A DNA stretch of 64,000 nt from Cymbomonas tetramitiformis (GCA_001247695.2 LGRX02016064.1:1-64000), one strand, 5' to 3'; positions 43,101 through 55,710 are shown, counted from the stretch's first letter. The notes: generated by a model from the letters alone, not told the origin. Numbers and translations are program-made.

Positions 43101-43490
43101 AGGACGAAGGTGCTCAGCCGAATTTGGTGAAAACGGAGATGGTTACCGCACAAGGTACGGGATCAAAGAAAATGAAAGCGTGAGCTAACTCGCCAGTGGT
43201 GAGGCCCATAACCTGACAGAGACGGTGAAATTAACGGTGGATATAAACGACAACGGTGGAATATATGCGTGTTTTCAGTCTCCACAAACTCTGTGAAGCT
43301 GGGACGAGATGCTCGGGTGGTTTCGCAGTCTAAGATAGATCATAAAACATAATTGAGGGTTTTGTGCTATCGGAGACGGACGGAGCAGAACGGCAAGTCA
43401 CGGCAGTGACACATGCACTGCACTCCGAGGGGGGAAAGCAGGAGACAGACCCCCACCTTATGGTGGGGGGTGAAATCAGTCTCTCCATGA

Positions 43491-43904
43491 ATTATGCCAG
43501 TTGGGTGCTTTGCATTTGTTTAGTGACGGATTTTAAGGTTTCTGTGCTGAAACCGACTTGCAATGCGAACCATATTGGGAATGAGGGCCATGCTACACGC
43601 CGCTCTGCTGTGTATCCTGCCCTGTTCGGCTTTGGTTTCCATTACATTTCCATATTTTCATTTCCATATTTCCATTTATGACCGTACGATGCGCCACGGA
43701 TCGGCCATTGAAATCACGCTGCGCCGCGAACTGCGCCGCGGCAGCATACTCATCGTCATGTAACCTCCGGTGTAATACAGAAAAATAAAAGAAATCCTTA
43801 AAAAAGTGAAAAAAAATCGCGTCCGAAGGCTCGTGGTCTCAGCCAGAGTAGGTTAAGGTTTCCCTTCATAGGTTCATTCCACACAACGCGCTTGCCATGG
43901 GAAG
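43491..43904. other. short intergenic region before the Ppx/GppA gene
   Basis: Contains no gene. Short CCATATTTTCATTTCCAT-type repeats near 43640-43675. It includes the presumed promoter of the next gene. Confidence 0.5.
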
Positions 43905-45286
43905 ATGAGTGCGATTCTTGCAGCATTAGATGTTGGATCAGGGGCTTCCAAGTTGGAAGTTGCCAAGGTGAGCCACTCTTGGTTAACACGGCGTGAGGCA
44001 TTTCACCCTCGCCCGACAAAAACTGGCACTTTTTCTCGTGTCCTGAACCTCTTCGCTTCATCTGCTCTTTCGGCGAGAGCTAGTGTCACTTACGAGATAA
44101 AATTTCCACTTGCCTGCAAACTTGTAGCATTATTATTCCGGTGACGACACTCGATTCCGACGAGTACAATTCATTTGGCTGCGACTTATGCCATATGCGT
44201 CCAGAAACTGCTAGGCTCGCTTCAGCGGTCACCTCTCCTTATCGAAGATCAACTGCTTAGCACTGATTAATTGCGGATATCGCCTGCCAGGTGCCTTTTG
44301 AAACGCAACTTCCTGGTTTTAAACGTCGTTCTCAATCCCCAGACTAACCTAGTCTGCAACATCGAATGCAGGTGGACACAACTATAATCCCTTGGACAGT
44401 TGTCGGAGAATCACTTTTCGCCAAGGAGCAAGAGCTTAAACTAGCCAGCGATCTCAAATCTTCGGAAAACAACACCATAAGCGCGCATATTATCGATCGT
44501 CTTTTCGAGGTGTTGAAGAATTTCAAGAAAGTTGCCAGTGACTTGGGCGCCACAGAAATATCTGCAGCAGCCACAGCTGTATTCCGCTTAGCGGATAACG
44601 CGCCCGAAGTGTTGAAGCGGATCCAAAGCGAGCTCGGGATCCGAGTGCGTGTAATTTCGCAAGAAGAGGAAGGAGAGATCGGCTTTCTGACAGCTGCCAC
44701 GCAATTTAGCTGTGAAGCACCCGACTTGGGCAATCTTGTAGCCTGGGATTCGGGTGGTGCCAGTTTCCAGTTGACCGCGCTTGCAGAAGGGCTCCAAGAT
44801 ATATATGAGGTGTACGAAGGGCCCCTCGGAGCGAGCTTAGTCACTGCTTTGTTGGTGAATAAAGTTCAGCTCAAGGACTTTTCTCAGAACAAATCTGCGA
44901 ATCCAGCGTCGCTTGAGGATATTGTTTCTTTGCGTCAGCTAATACAGCTAGAATTACCTGTCGCTCCAAGTTGGCTACGTCAAATGCTGGATGACGAGCA
45001 CGCTAACGTTATCACTATTGGAGGGGAGACTAGCGCATTTCGGATGGGCTCTGTTGCCCTAGGAACAAACACATATACCGCCGTTGACCTGTGGAGCGCG
45101 ATAAAGAGGCTCGCGGGCTCCTCCGATGCTGAGCTGGCAGAGTATCCACAGGCAGATATGCTCATCCCTAAATTAGTGTTGGTACACACGGTGATGGTGA
45201 CTCTTGGTGTGAAAAGGATAACCTACTTCCCGACAAACGGGGGTTGCAGGGGGATACTTACTTCTCCAAAGTTTTGGAAGGAATAA
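43905..45286 (+). CDS. Ppx/GppA-family phosphatase (exopolyphosphatase / (p)ppGpp phosphatase-like), two exons
   Basis: Exon 1 43905-43967 (21 codons), intron 43968-44371 (AAG|GTGAGC ... AATGCAG), exon 2 44372-45286; total 325 residues, usual for one Ppx/GppA domain without the C-terminal HD part. The first ATP-like phosphate loop is DVGSGASKL; later motifs are AATAVFR, SQEEEGEIGF, AWDSGGAS (second phosphate loop), GPLGAS and ITIGGET, in family order. The family hydrolyses terminal phosphate from polyphosphate or pppGpp; which substrate applies cannot be told. No targeting peptide is obvious, so probably cytosolic. The intron holds no tandem repeat, unlike the other genes here. Confidence 0.85.
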
Positions 45287-47828
45287 GAGTGCAGTTGGAC
45301 CAGGAAGCACACGGTCATTGTGCCGGTTTGCTCTGGGGGAGCTCTGCGTAATATGACCGTTAAAAGCAGTGCTACATATGCTTGGAGAGAATGTTCGCAA
45401 ACCTTTGTTTTTTCCGAACCTGCAATGCACGAGAACCGTTTAAGGAAGGATCCTATGGCCACGTCACCATAGTGTGAAAAATCAAGTTGTTGACGTTGAG
45501 AACCAAAACCCGAATCCTGCAACAGGTGGAGCCACCGTTAACTGTGCAAAGATGTACCTTCAAGAAGGCGCTGATCGATGGTGTTTTTTCCTTACTGCTC
45601 TACTTCGACATAGTGGTGTAGAAATAGCATGCTCAAGTAACATGACTGTTCGATTGTTCGAGCCTCCGGTTTTGTCAATCTTAAGTACTCTCAACTCCCA
45701 CTGAATTATCGACGAAAAGTGCCATGGTTTCCCAGCTCCAAAGTGCCTATTCAAGACCCGCGTTACAAAGCCAGCACACTCTGAGGGAGCGGGGACATTC
45801 TAGTTCACCGTATCGCTTCCATGATATATTGTTCTTGGCCCAGATGGTGTAACCTACTGCATGCTTATTAATAATGCTGCCCCTGCCTTCGTCCACTTCT
45901 TCTCAAGTAGTCGATAAGGCAGCACAATGAGAGAACGAATACAACCAATAAGGAACGACTGTGTATAACCTCTGCTCGGTGAAGACATCTTCCATTCGTC
46001 ACCGAACCAGAAGCCTCCGTCCAACGCTTATATATTGTATATTTCACGCTACTATGGAAAGCTGCCACGAGGCGTTGCTTTTTTAAATTAAGTATAGAGG
46101 TTTGTCCGGCATATCATGAGAATAACACACACCAACTTTCAGGGACACTGCCCAGGATGTGCAAGGTTCCACCGATCGGTTCAACGTTATGATCGAGGTG
46201 GAAATCAGGAAGGGGGGAAATTCAGACGAGCTGATGGCTTTTCCATTGGACTTCCCTAGTCCTGGAAATGGCTGCCTAGGTTGCAGCCGCTCGGGGCCGG
46301 AGGCCAGATTACTCTTTAAAATGTGTGCCGCAGGCGACTTTTTTTAAATACTGAAAGGGTTTTTTTTCTTTAGAAATCCTTTTTCTTGAAGGATAATTTA
46401 ACCATCTTGTTTAACACAAAATATTCTGTCGTCATAGAAATACTACACTTGCAGTGAAAATATTTCAATCGAATATTTCAAAATGAATTCAAATCATTAA
46501 CTCATTATCACATGTGCATAAACAAACAGATTATTCAAGTCATTATCACTATGCGTAGATGAAATATCAAACGGAAAATTATTTTTCTCATCGCCTAACT
46601 GATAGATAGTTGCAGAAACTCTAGCCATCAGCCCCGTGAATCTAAATAGTGAATACATACAATCGGAAATGGAAGACAAACATATGTATCTTCCTGACTT
46701 CAGTTGCCCAATCATGCAGCTCTGTCCGAACTCTGAATTTTAGCATGCGCGTTGGAACCAAGCGGGCGGATATGGCGCCTGAAAGGTGACGAACATTAAT
46801 AAGAGCTACGCCCGTAAATCCGGTAATACAACGAATGGAAATCGCCGTTAACGCGTCCCGCGTCATGGGTTAGGAAAGATGCCACGCGGCAAAAAATGTA
46901 TTTGTTACGAAAGGTCGGCGCCGCACAAAAAAATCGATTTTCGCATATTACGTGATGTAGCCGAAAGATACCAACGCATTGGAAATACATAACTACATCT
47001 AGAGCCCTACATTTTTCAATCTAATGACGCAACATTTCCGATTGTTCTTCGCAGCTTTCTCATCTGCTCTTAGTACTCAGGATGACATACGTCATACTGC
47101 CAAATGCTAAACCCAAGGTCATTCTCACAGTCAGAGTCAGAATCACAGACCGAGACTCACATTTCAATCTTCAGTCATACTTGGATGGCGCCATTTTGTG
47201 GATGCCGCCCCTTTCCCTTCTTAAAAATATATAGCTTACCAAAATTTAAAGTGAAAAACAACCATAACTTGAGCAGAGCCTGAGTTTTTACATGCATAGC
47301 CCCCGCCATACCGCGCAAACATTCAACATCCCCATCAAAATACAAAACCCTTCCTACTAGCAGGGTACATATGGCCGAATGCGCGTCGGTTGATTGGGAA
47401 TTATTGGTACCCATGTACCCCCCAGCTGGGCAACTCAATAACACAAGCACCTGTTAAAAACCAATCAACAGCATTATAAATGACAACATACTTTATACCC
47501 TTTATTACCTGTTCGAAGGTACCTGAATAGTGATTGGTTGGATTCAAACAATAGCAACTTCCCCACAACTTCACATCATTTCACAACAATCCGACATGCT
47601 TCCCTGAGATATTGCCACGGCCATATTCTGATGGCAATAATTCTTGTTGATGAAGATGATATGTAGCATGCCAACATCCCATGGATCTAGCCAATGCCCA
47701 CAGCACTGCGCATACGGGAAGTCCCACCTAAATCTTGGATTCTGTCACGAGCTCAGGTAGAGTGCAACGCTCAGTCTGAAGCATGATCACCGGGTGGGCT
47801 ACGCCAACCGACAGTTTTTTTTTCTGAC
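45287..47828. other. intergenic region between two convergent genes
   Basis: AT-rich, with no supported gene on either strand. It must contain the 3' ends of the Ppx/GppA gene (plus) and the KH gene (minus). ORFs of 60-90 codons overlap and show no known domain. Confidence 0.5.
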
Positions 47829-50800
47829 TTAGTAATTTTGGTAGTAGCCACCATATCCGCTGTTATTATTGCGCGGCGCTGCCTGTGCCGGCTGCTGGGG
47901 GTTGTACTTTTGCTCCCGGGGCTGCCCATATCCAGCAGGGTTGTACTTCTGAGTGTAACCGCCGCCCTGATCAGAGAATCCGGGAGGGCCGCTGCTGCCG
48001 TAGCTCAGGCCTTGTGTCCCTTGCTGAGGTTGCGCTTGCTGCGCCATAGGTTGCGCTCCACCCTGCCCATCCTACCAACACGTCAGGTAAAACATCCAAC
48101 CCCTCGATGGGCCCTGCCCATCTTTCCTATCCCATCATGCATTTGATTCGGTGTGTCACACGGTTCTGAAATCTTACAGTGGGGAACTCTTTGTACTAGC
48201 AAGGCTAAACCAGCATAGCAACATACATATATCAACACTCTGCTACAATATTCTAACACAGATTTGTCAACACTTATGCACTTGGAGAGGGAGCCACTGC
48301 TACTTGCTACCTGCACGCCTTGCTGTGGCTGCTGCTGCTGTGGTGGCTGCTGCTGCTGATGTTGCTGTTGCTGTGGTGGCTGCTGCTGCTGCTGCTGCGC
48401 TGGCTGCTGCTGCTGCGCTGGCTGCTGCTGCCCGCCTTGTTGCGACGCACCCCCGTTGGTGACGCTGGCATTCAGCAAGAACGCAGTAGTCAGCGCTTGA
48501 GCCGCTTGGACCTGCACCGCGCCGTCCACGCAGCCCATTGGAAACACCTTCTGTACAAATAGCAGGTTTCACACACTCATGTACAAAAAACCGTCGAACC
48601 TGCCCTGACCTTCGATGCAAAGCAATCTAGGCGTTATGAGCTGCCTCTGCATTCATCTATTGGCCGCGCGTGAGAGGGGCCTCGGGATACCCCGGCGGCG
48701 CGTGAGAGGGGCCTCGGGATACCCCGGCGGCGCGTGAGAGGGGCCTCGGGATACCCGGGCCGCGCGTGAGAGGGGCCTCGGGATACTCCTTCAGTCATGT
48801 TTAACCTGCGAGCGAAGCAAGGCACTTTGGCGCAAGCCACCGCGCTTGCGCTCGGCCAAGGTAGTCATGCTGAGCCAGGATTCACCTGCGCACTGTCACC
48901 AGAGATCTCCACCAGGCTCTCCCCCGTTGCATTACTTGCCACTGACACATTCGCACCACTGAGAGACCTGCTTCATGCGCCAAACCTCAAGTTTTTCTTA
49001 GCCCCCCCTCAAACCTCAAAGCCTCCCTAGGGCCCTGCTTACCCAACAAGCTTCCCTGAAGGCCCGATCAAAGAGTGTGGCCTTCCTAAGGGCGTGCACC
49101 TTCCTGGCCCCACTTCACGTCTGCCAGAGGCCTCCCTTAGGCCTCAAGCTTGCACTGGACCTCAGGGCTTGAGACAGACGAAGGCACGGACCGGGAGTAG
49201 CTACAATGGATGAAAGGCGGTAGGGAATAGCTTGACAAGATGACAGGTGGCACACAGCCCATTCCGCACATGAAAGGCAGCGAGAAACAGTTCAGATGGA
49301 CGGCATCCAGAAAGTAGCAGGTCGGCGATCAAAGAGAGGGAACAACTGATGTGGCAGATTCCAGCTGGCAGCAAACGGGCTGGAGGACAACCGGCGGGAA
49401 GTGGCCAATGGTGAGGGTGGAAGGCGCGGAGTGTGGAGCGTGAGGCGACCTGATCTGATTCAAACTAGAGTTGTCAGGCCCGAGCACTGCAGGTAGTTGC
49501 GACGCCGCCACGGGCATTCTCAGGGATACTTGCTGAGGCACCTGCTGCACCTGCTGCACCTGCTGCACCTGCTGCACCTGCTGCACCTGCTGCACCTCTG
49601 AAGACTGCGTCGCCCCCATGCCCGGGCCCAAAGTGTAACCCCCGGGGTTGGCGCCCCCAGTACTGTACGCGGTCTGAACGTTCCCGGTGTTGTAGGAGGT
49701 ATATCCTGGTGGGCCGCCGGACATTTGCGCGCCTCCCGAGCCCATAGGCATCTGCACGGTGACGCGCTGCGGCTGCTGCGTCATCGTCACCGGCTGGTGT
49801 ATCACCTGCACCTGCGCAGGGTACTGCTGCTGCTGCTGCTGCGACTGCATCATTACACCACCAGGGGCAGTTGCCGTTATCACCTGGAAGCCCACATCCA
49901 GGCCCACGAGCCGTCTCAGTGCTGCAGCACGCTGCGGGAAACTCAACAGGCCCCCCTGAGGCTGGAGGCAGAACAAGCCCCCTGAGGCTGGAGGCAGAAC
50001 AAGCCCCCTGAGGCTTGAGGCAGAATAATTTGACATTTTGGGTCCGTCTCAAATGCACGATGGTGCGTCGCGATGTCAACACCGACCCGCCGCGACAGCC
50101 CAGCGCTGCTCACAAAGCTTGCCATGCGTGAGCACTGGAGAAAGTGTGGAGCGATGCTCGTCTCTGGATGTCGGTGAGCCCGAAGAGACAGCGGTGCGTG
50201 TGATTTCACCTCCGCGGGGGGGCACGATCTTGGCAGTGATCTAGATCGCAACACACCCGAAGAAACGGCGATGGGAGCAACTTGACGTCCCCGGGGAGGC
50301 GCCGCCCTAAGAAGGATCCCTCCAAAGCGCGGGGAGCAGCGACAGCTCCGTCGCTTCCCCCGTGCAACTGCTATCCCCGAGCACCGCTGAATTCGCCGTT
50401 GACCAAGCTCTGAGCCGGTGCAGCATCAGAGCGCGCATGGATGTTGACCCTGCCTTGAATCTGAGCAACTCCGTCGTTGGGAGCCACCCGCTGCTGTGTC
50501 CTGCTACCGCCATTGCGGGGGGCAGAGGGGACACCGAAAAAGGGTGGATCCTGGGTACCCACCTGCGGCTGCTGCTGGATCACCACCCGCTGCTGTTGCT
50601 GTTGGCCGTACTGGCCGTAGCCACTGTGCACCATCTGACCACCCGGCTGAGCGAGGACTATTCTTGTGCCTGCGCCAGGTCACACCATTCCTCCCATAAG
50701 ATCCTACTGCAACGCCAAAAGGGACTCCTCCTGCGGAGCTTTGGAGGGGGGTCTCAAAGGGGGAAGGGGGCTGACAGTTGTCGGGTCAGAACCTTGCGGG

Positions 50801-53770
50801 AGTGGCTGGGAGGTGCGTGTGGCGTATGTCACGGTCTGCGGGGCCATGTAGCTAGGATCGTTCTGCATCATGGGCGGCGGCTGCTGGTACATGTCGGGGG
50901 AAGAGTACGCCCGCTGCGTCCGCACAGTTCGTAGAGGGCATCACACCAAACTGAGTCCGTCAGTGTGCAACATGGTCAGTCCCTCGCTCACACGACGCCC
51001 TGCACAGTACTCAGAGAGTCACCGGAGGAAGCCCGTGATGTCCTCCCACCCGGATGCCGTAGGTATGCGGGGGAAGGTAATGCGGTGGCAGCATTGATAT
51101 AACATCCGAAAGAACAGATCCGACACAAAGCAGGTTTCGACGAGGACATAGTAAAGCGCTGCATATCGGAGTTGCCGGAACCAGGGCAAGCCGGCGGCAG
51201 GCTCCCCCAGCTGCAGTGCGATGGCACGCCTCCTGTTTGTGCAGCTCGCAGCGAACACGTGGCCGCGTATCACTATGGAGGCAATCCCCCCGCGTGCGAC
51301 AGGTCAGAGCTGCCGGAAAGAGGAAGCCGGCAGAATGCCGCTCCCGGCTGCCAAGCAGTGATACAACCCCGAACTCGAAGCATGCACATAGCTGCGACCC
51401 AGCGGAAGCACTCGCGTTGACGCGCACGCAGATGCTAGGCGGAACACTAGGCGTGCCAGCTGCAGCCGCCAAGGGGGGACCAGGCCACGCGACCTGTACG
51501 GGAATGACTCCTTACACATGGAGGAAGAAAAGTTATGTGTGCGCAGAGGAGGGGGTTCCCGTGAAACCACCCGGGGACAGGGCACGGGAACCGCAAGGGT
51601 GCAGCAAGCTGAGGCCGCCGAAGTACGAGTTGGGACGCCTGCACTGCCGTCTGACCACGACGCGCACTCCGCAGCGATGCCGCAGGGTGCAGCCTGCGTT
51701 GCTTTTGGACGAGGAGATGCACTCTGAACCGCAGGAAAGGGCTCCAGGCGAAGGTCTGCCGCTGTGCCCTCCTGTCGAGCAGAAGGGGAGGGAAAGGGTG
51801 AGCGGGGGCGCGCACCATGTTCTCGAAGTGGGGGAGCACAGTGCGGTCGACGGCAAACTTGCGCAGACGGTCCGCTACCAGTTCCACGGCCTTCCTGACG
51901 TTATTTACCACGCCGCTGATATCGATAGTCTGCGCATTAACCCTCCCAAAACCCTCCCCTTTAGCCGAAGCTCCGAATAGTCCCCCCTGTAGTCGGGGCT
52001 CCCTACAGTCTTCCCTGTAGTTGAGAAGGCGCGCAAGGTGTGCAGTGTATGAATCACAATGCGGAACACCCATCTCTGCGCTCGTGTAGTCCAGGTGTGC
52101 CGTCTTACTAAATGGCTCCCATCTTGCCTCTATCGCCGGTGACGTCCCCGCACCGCCAGCGCATCGCTATCGCAGGCCCTCTTGGCCCAGCTGGCAGTGC
52201 GCCCTCAAGGCGTGCACGGGTTGAGGAACCTCCGCGAGCTCTCACCTGAACTTGCGACCGGGATCACAGTGGGGACTTACCAGCACGTCCGACAAACTGC
52301 ACGCCGACGACTCACTGGAAGATCCAGCAGCGATCACGTCGCGGGCCTTACCAGAACCGTCCGGCAAAGAGCACGCCGAGGAACCGAACGTCTGGCAGGG
52401 AGCACGGTACCAGAGTGTACCAGAGTGTCCGGCAGAGCACACTTGGCACTCAACGGAACGGACGGCAGTCAGCACTTCTGGGACTCAGCGGACCGTGTTG
52501 CACGGAGTACACTGGGGACTCGGCGGATCGAAAGGCGGCAAGTGAGGCAGGGACTGACCCGATCTTCTGGCAGGGAGCAAGCCGGGGACTCGTGGACCTC
52601 GGAGATACGGATTTGAGCACCGGAGCCATCCTGAATACTTTTGATCATTTCACCTCCCTGGCCAGATCCATCCCGCGTGCATTTAAATAGTGGCGTGCCT
52701 AGATCAGTTTGATGGAAACTCTTGTGCGGTGCCCAGACCGCCGCGGGCGCAGCGCTCGATATGCCACACGACTGGTGAACTGGTCGTTTACTACAAACAA
52801 GACGGGACTGTTGTGTGGCGCAGGATACCGCATCATAGGAGATTCCAAGGGTTTGCAGAGCAAACTTGATTAAGTAAAGAGGCTAGGCGGATTGGCTGCG
52901 GACAGGAGATAGCAAGAAGAGGAAATTCACGAGCTCGCAAACCGGATGCAAGTCTGGGACCGGGCGAACAAAGACGCATGGAGGAAGCGTAGTTTACCTT
53001 GCCGATAAGAGTTCCCGTTTGTCCATACGGCATGAGCAGGGTGACGTTGAGATAACCTTCACCAGTGGGATCTTCACCCTCCAGAAGCTATCGAAGGAAG
53101 GCGAGGAAAACTATTAGGGCCGGGGAGGAAATCCAGGCAAAATAAGATACGAAAGCGTGGTCACATGCGTCGCGAACGAAAGGATCGTCCACATAAGGAG
53201 CCCAGCACCGCATAGAAAGCTGAGCTTTCTGGTATGCATCGTAAACCCCATTTCACCTTCGCGCGCGGGTGCAGAAATCCTGCGCAGGTTCTCTACCGAG
53301 GTCTAAAAAAAGGGGATATGAAATCGAATCCGGAGCGGGAAGAAAAGAAGCGCAACCTGGTTGAGGATAAGCATTAGTGCCGACTTAGCAGAGGAGGATT
53401 CTGCGGCCTCGACTTCCTTCGCGCTGATCATCAACTGCGCAAGAAGCGTGCACGAGATCTCAAAACAAGCTGTGCAAGGCCGCTTGTGATAAGCATTGGA
53501 GCTGCATCGGAGCTCACGGCTGGTGCATGCAGAGCTCAGGCTTATTCCTTTTCAAGCGACCAGCTCGGAGGAGCTGGCGTGTTAAAAGTGGCGTGCACGT
53601 ACCACGCGGTCAGAGGACCCCGGAGGAACGTCGTGAACCTTTATCTTGGCGCCCGTTTTCTCAGAAATATGCTTTATATTTGAGCCGCCTTTGCCAATTA
53701 CGATGCCAGCCTTTTGGGTAGGAATAACCAACCGCAAAACACAGAAACTTGATTGTGATGCTTCGTCCAT
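47829..53770 (-). CDS. triple-KH RNA-binding protein (poly(rC)-binding / PEPPER-like)
   Basis: Minus strand, ATG at 53770, stop at 47829. KH1: 53603-53770 (LRLVIPTQKAGIVIGKGGSN, GxxG = GKGG) with 53357-53434 and 53257-53302. KH2: 52998-53087 (VTLLMPYGQTGTLIGK), 52598-52657 (GGEMIKSIQDGSGAQIRISE) and 51816-51942 (VNAQTIDISGVVNNVRKAVE). KH3: 49450-49921, 48886-48967 and 48311-48511. Linkers at about 50563-50925 and 49500-49850 are rich in Gln, Pro and Tyr, including a QQV repeat; the C-terminus (47829-48071) ends YGGYYQNY. KH proteins of this type bind C-rich RNA in nucleus or cytoplasm to control splicing, stability or translation. Most junction phases agree; those around KH2 and the 50.7-51.8 kb exons are unresolved. 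Confidence 0.85.
48311..49921 (-). CDS. third KH domain exons with Gln-rich tail
   Basis: Exon 49450-49921 ends QVSLRMPVAASQLPAVLGPD then NSSLNQIR; exon 48886-48967 gives SLSGANVSVASNATGESLVE; exon 48311-48511 gives VQAAQALTTAFLLNASV and then a poly-Gln/Pro-Gln run. Phases agree exactly at both joins. The GxxG loop is replaced by GPDN, so nucleic-acid binding by this copy may be weak. Confidence 0.8.
48658..48786. repeat. 32-bp tandem repeat in an intron, four copies
   Basis: The unit contains cgcgtgagaggggcctcggg followed by ataccccggcgg; lies in the KH gene between exons 48311-48511 and 48886-48967. Confidence 0.9.
49968..50034. repeat. 27-bp tandem repeat in an intron, about three copies
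   Basis: The unit contains cctgaggctggaggcagaac. It lies just upstream of the KH3 exon. Confidence 0.8.
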
Positions 53771-54523
53771 AGCTTACTTTCTGAAGTGTTATGGGCTACT
53801 GCCTTTTGTTTACCACGCACCTGGAGCTCGCTCAGACGACTTACGGTACAATTGATTTTGCTACTCGTTTATGTTATCAGTCGAGTGGAGGTGTTAACAG
53901 GATTACAGTAGTAAATGAATGTCAGGCGTTTGTTGAAACCTTATTCTTATGGTCCGATATTTCTCGCGCCTCGCCTGACGTGAGACTCAGACTGATCTAC
54001 AGTCAGTCGAGTGCAGTCGTAGTCGTGACACGCGACAGTCCTACTGTAGACCTATACAGTAGGGTCTCCAGTTTCGAGTCTGACGTGAGCGTGACCCCCT
54101 TTATTTTTACCTCTAAAAACCATGATACTCTGAGACTGTAAACGATAAAGAAAAACCTGTCTCAGAGCCCTATTCGCTATTGCTATTTTCATGCATTTCC
54201 ATCTTTGATATTATTAGATCTTTCATGTTTCATCTTCGATCTTACATGGAATCATGCTGATCCTGATGCTCGTCGACCGACGCGAGGGAAAATCAGAATC
54301 AGACGAGAGAAAACATTTGAAGCACACGCCAGTAAAGACGCGACCAGACCGTTCGCGTTCAACATGCAGATCATGTAGAGCGTGCCCCCATACTGTTGAC
54401 CATAAATATAACACGTGAAAGAGTGCTTGAAACGCGTTTGCATTGTTTTTGCAGTGTCAACAAACCCCCTTAGTGCCTGCGATATCATTTTATACGACTA
54501 CAACTCGTTGCAATCTCGACATA
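53771..54523. promoter_or_regulatory. divergent intergenic spacer (likely two promoters)
   Basis: 753 bases between the ATG of the minus-strand KH gene (53770) and the ATG of the plus-strand ORF (54524). AT-rich, with short cagtcgagtgcagtcg repeats near 54000-54040. No TATA box can be assigned with confidence. Confidence 0.4.
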
Positions 54524-55015
54524 ATGTCAGAGTGTCTGCCCATCCTCGATTATGGGGATGCTCAAGAAAATGTGCCAGTAAACGGAGGCGTGGCCGCAAC
54601 TGACGCGGAAAATAAGCTCTCTACATCAGCTACTGGAGATACCAGTGACGTCGTTTCCAGCATTCTGGGTCGACCTTCCCTCACCCACTCGCACAAGCCA
54701 GACCGCGACCCCAAGGTTGCCAATGAAACTACCGTTCAGGCTTCGGCGCCCTCAGTGCAGGCTGAAGCGGAACCTTCAGAGCGAAACTCCCTTCCGAATG
54801 AGATTAAGCAGTCTGTTGCCCCCGACAGTGCTGCGAATTTCAGGATGGAGGCAGCGGAAGACGTGGTCAAAAGACAACAGGCCCAATACAAGATCGTTGA
54901 GAGGTGGACGACTTATCTCACAAAACTTCCTTTGCCTCAATTGTATTGGGACGGCGCTCACGGCAAAGAAAAACTAGCCGTTCCCGTCGGGGTTGGGGCT
55001 GCGTCGGTTTGTTGA
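54524..55015 (+). CDS. hypothetical protein or first exon
   Basis: 163 codons from ATG 54524 to a stop at 55013. N-terminal 110 residues are polar and disordered (Ser, Thr, Glu, Pro rich). The C-terminal part is protein-like: DVVKRQQAQYKIVERWTTYL, then LPLPQLYWDGAHGKEKL. No family recognised. The last residues may be intronic if a splice donor lies near 54985. It could be a separate small gene or a 5' exon of the RPAP2-like gene 0.7 kb downstream; the RPAP2 family does not normally have this sequence, so I favour a separate gene. Confidence 0.55.
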   Translation: MSECLPILDYGDAQENVPVNGGVAATDAENKLSTSATGDTSDVVSSILGRPSLTHSHKPDRDPKVANETTVQASAPSVQAEAEPSERNSLPNEIKQSVAPDSAANFRMEAAEDVVKRQQAQYKIVERWTTYLTKLPLPQLYWDGAHGKEKLAVPVGVGAASVC

Positions 55016-55710
55016 GGCCGCTCCACTTTGTCTTCGGGGCAGCTATGTTTTTTCACCGCGTTCACATAGCTGTGCACAAAATACGTTCTGAGCGGACCCG
55101 TGCGCTCGTGTTTCGTTCGGTTGTCCCGACGAGGTCTTGATCGCCGGGGATGACTCCTCATAAGAAAATGCTCCGAGTTCCAACTGCGCTTTTATCCCTC
55201 CGGATCTGAGTCGTCCGCTTCTTCCGCGCAGCTGCCGCTCCCGCGCGTGTGTGACAGAACGGGCCCACCTCTTCGACCTCCGGCGTAGCCTGACTTGGAG
55301 TCGGTAGCTGTGGCTTCGTGGTGTTTGTATTCTGCTGCGTATCCTTGGTCTCACACCGCACTTTGTCGAAACCTGCATGTATGTTGTGGATTTATTTATT
55401 CGCAACAAATACCGCCTGCAAGTCGTTTGACACGGACTGTAGGCTGGAATTTAAGCACGTCGGCAACGCCTCCCTCTTGCACATGCAATTTCTTTTTGGT
55501 CACTAGCCTTATTTCCATCTCTTATTGCATATCGTCGGTGTGCTGACATCCGGATGCCTAACTCTCGCACGCCGCGTCGTCAACCATCAAATGCGATTGT
55601 GTTCGCGCTGTCCACGAAGGAAGGTGTACGGACTGTCTCCGCCTCTCAGCACATATACCGAAGACCCTCATTCGCTCTGAATCCTAAGACAATCTTCGGC
55701 TGAGGGGCAG
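55016..55710. other. spacer, possible 5' part of the RPAP2-like gene
   Basis: No clear exon. The start codon of the RPAP2-like gene should lie here or further upstream; the recognised exon at 55711 begins in phase 2. Confidence 0.4.

Larger units (their letters stand above)
37553..43490. repeat. 1.54-kb tandem unit, 2.2 copies (first copy carries a hAT insertion)
   Basis: Unit starts (tgacagagacggtgaaat) lie at 37553, 41676 and 43214. Removing the hAT element and one target-site copy (2586 bp) gives unit lengths of 1537 and 1538. The third copy stops after about 277 bases, at ctctccatga. The pattern short segment - internal - short segment - internal - short segment resembles an array of a small LTR element; the 274-base terminal segment runs TG...CA. 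No primer-binding site, polypurine tract or flanking target duplication is visible, so this is unproven. Minus-strand ORFs of 113-175 codons recur in both internal parts. Confidence 0.85.

Noticed and set aside
37553..43490. Proven LTR retrotransposon
   Set aside because: TG...CA ends and the segment order fit, but there is no target duplication, primer-binding site, polypurine tract or reverse transcriptase.
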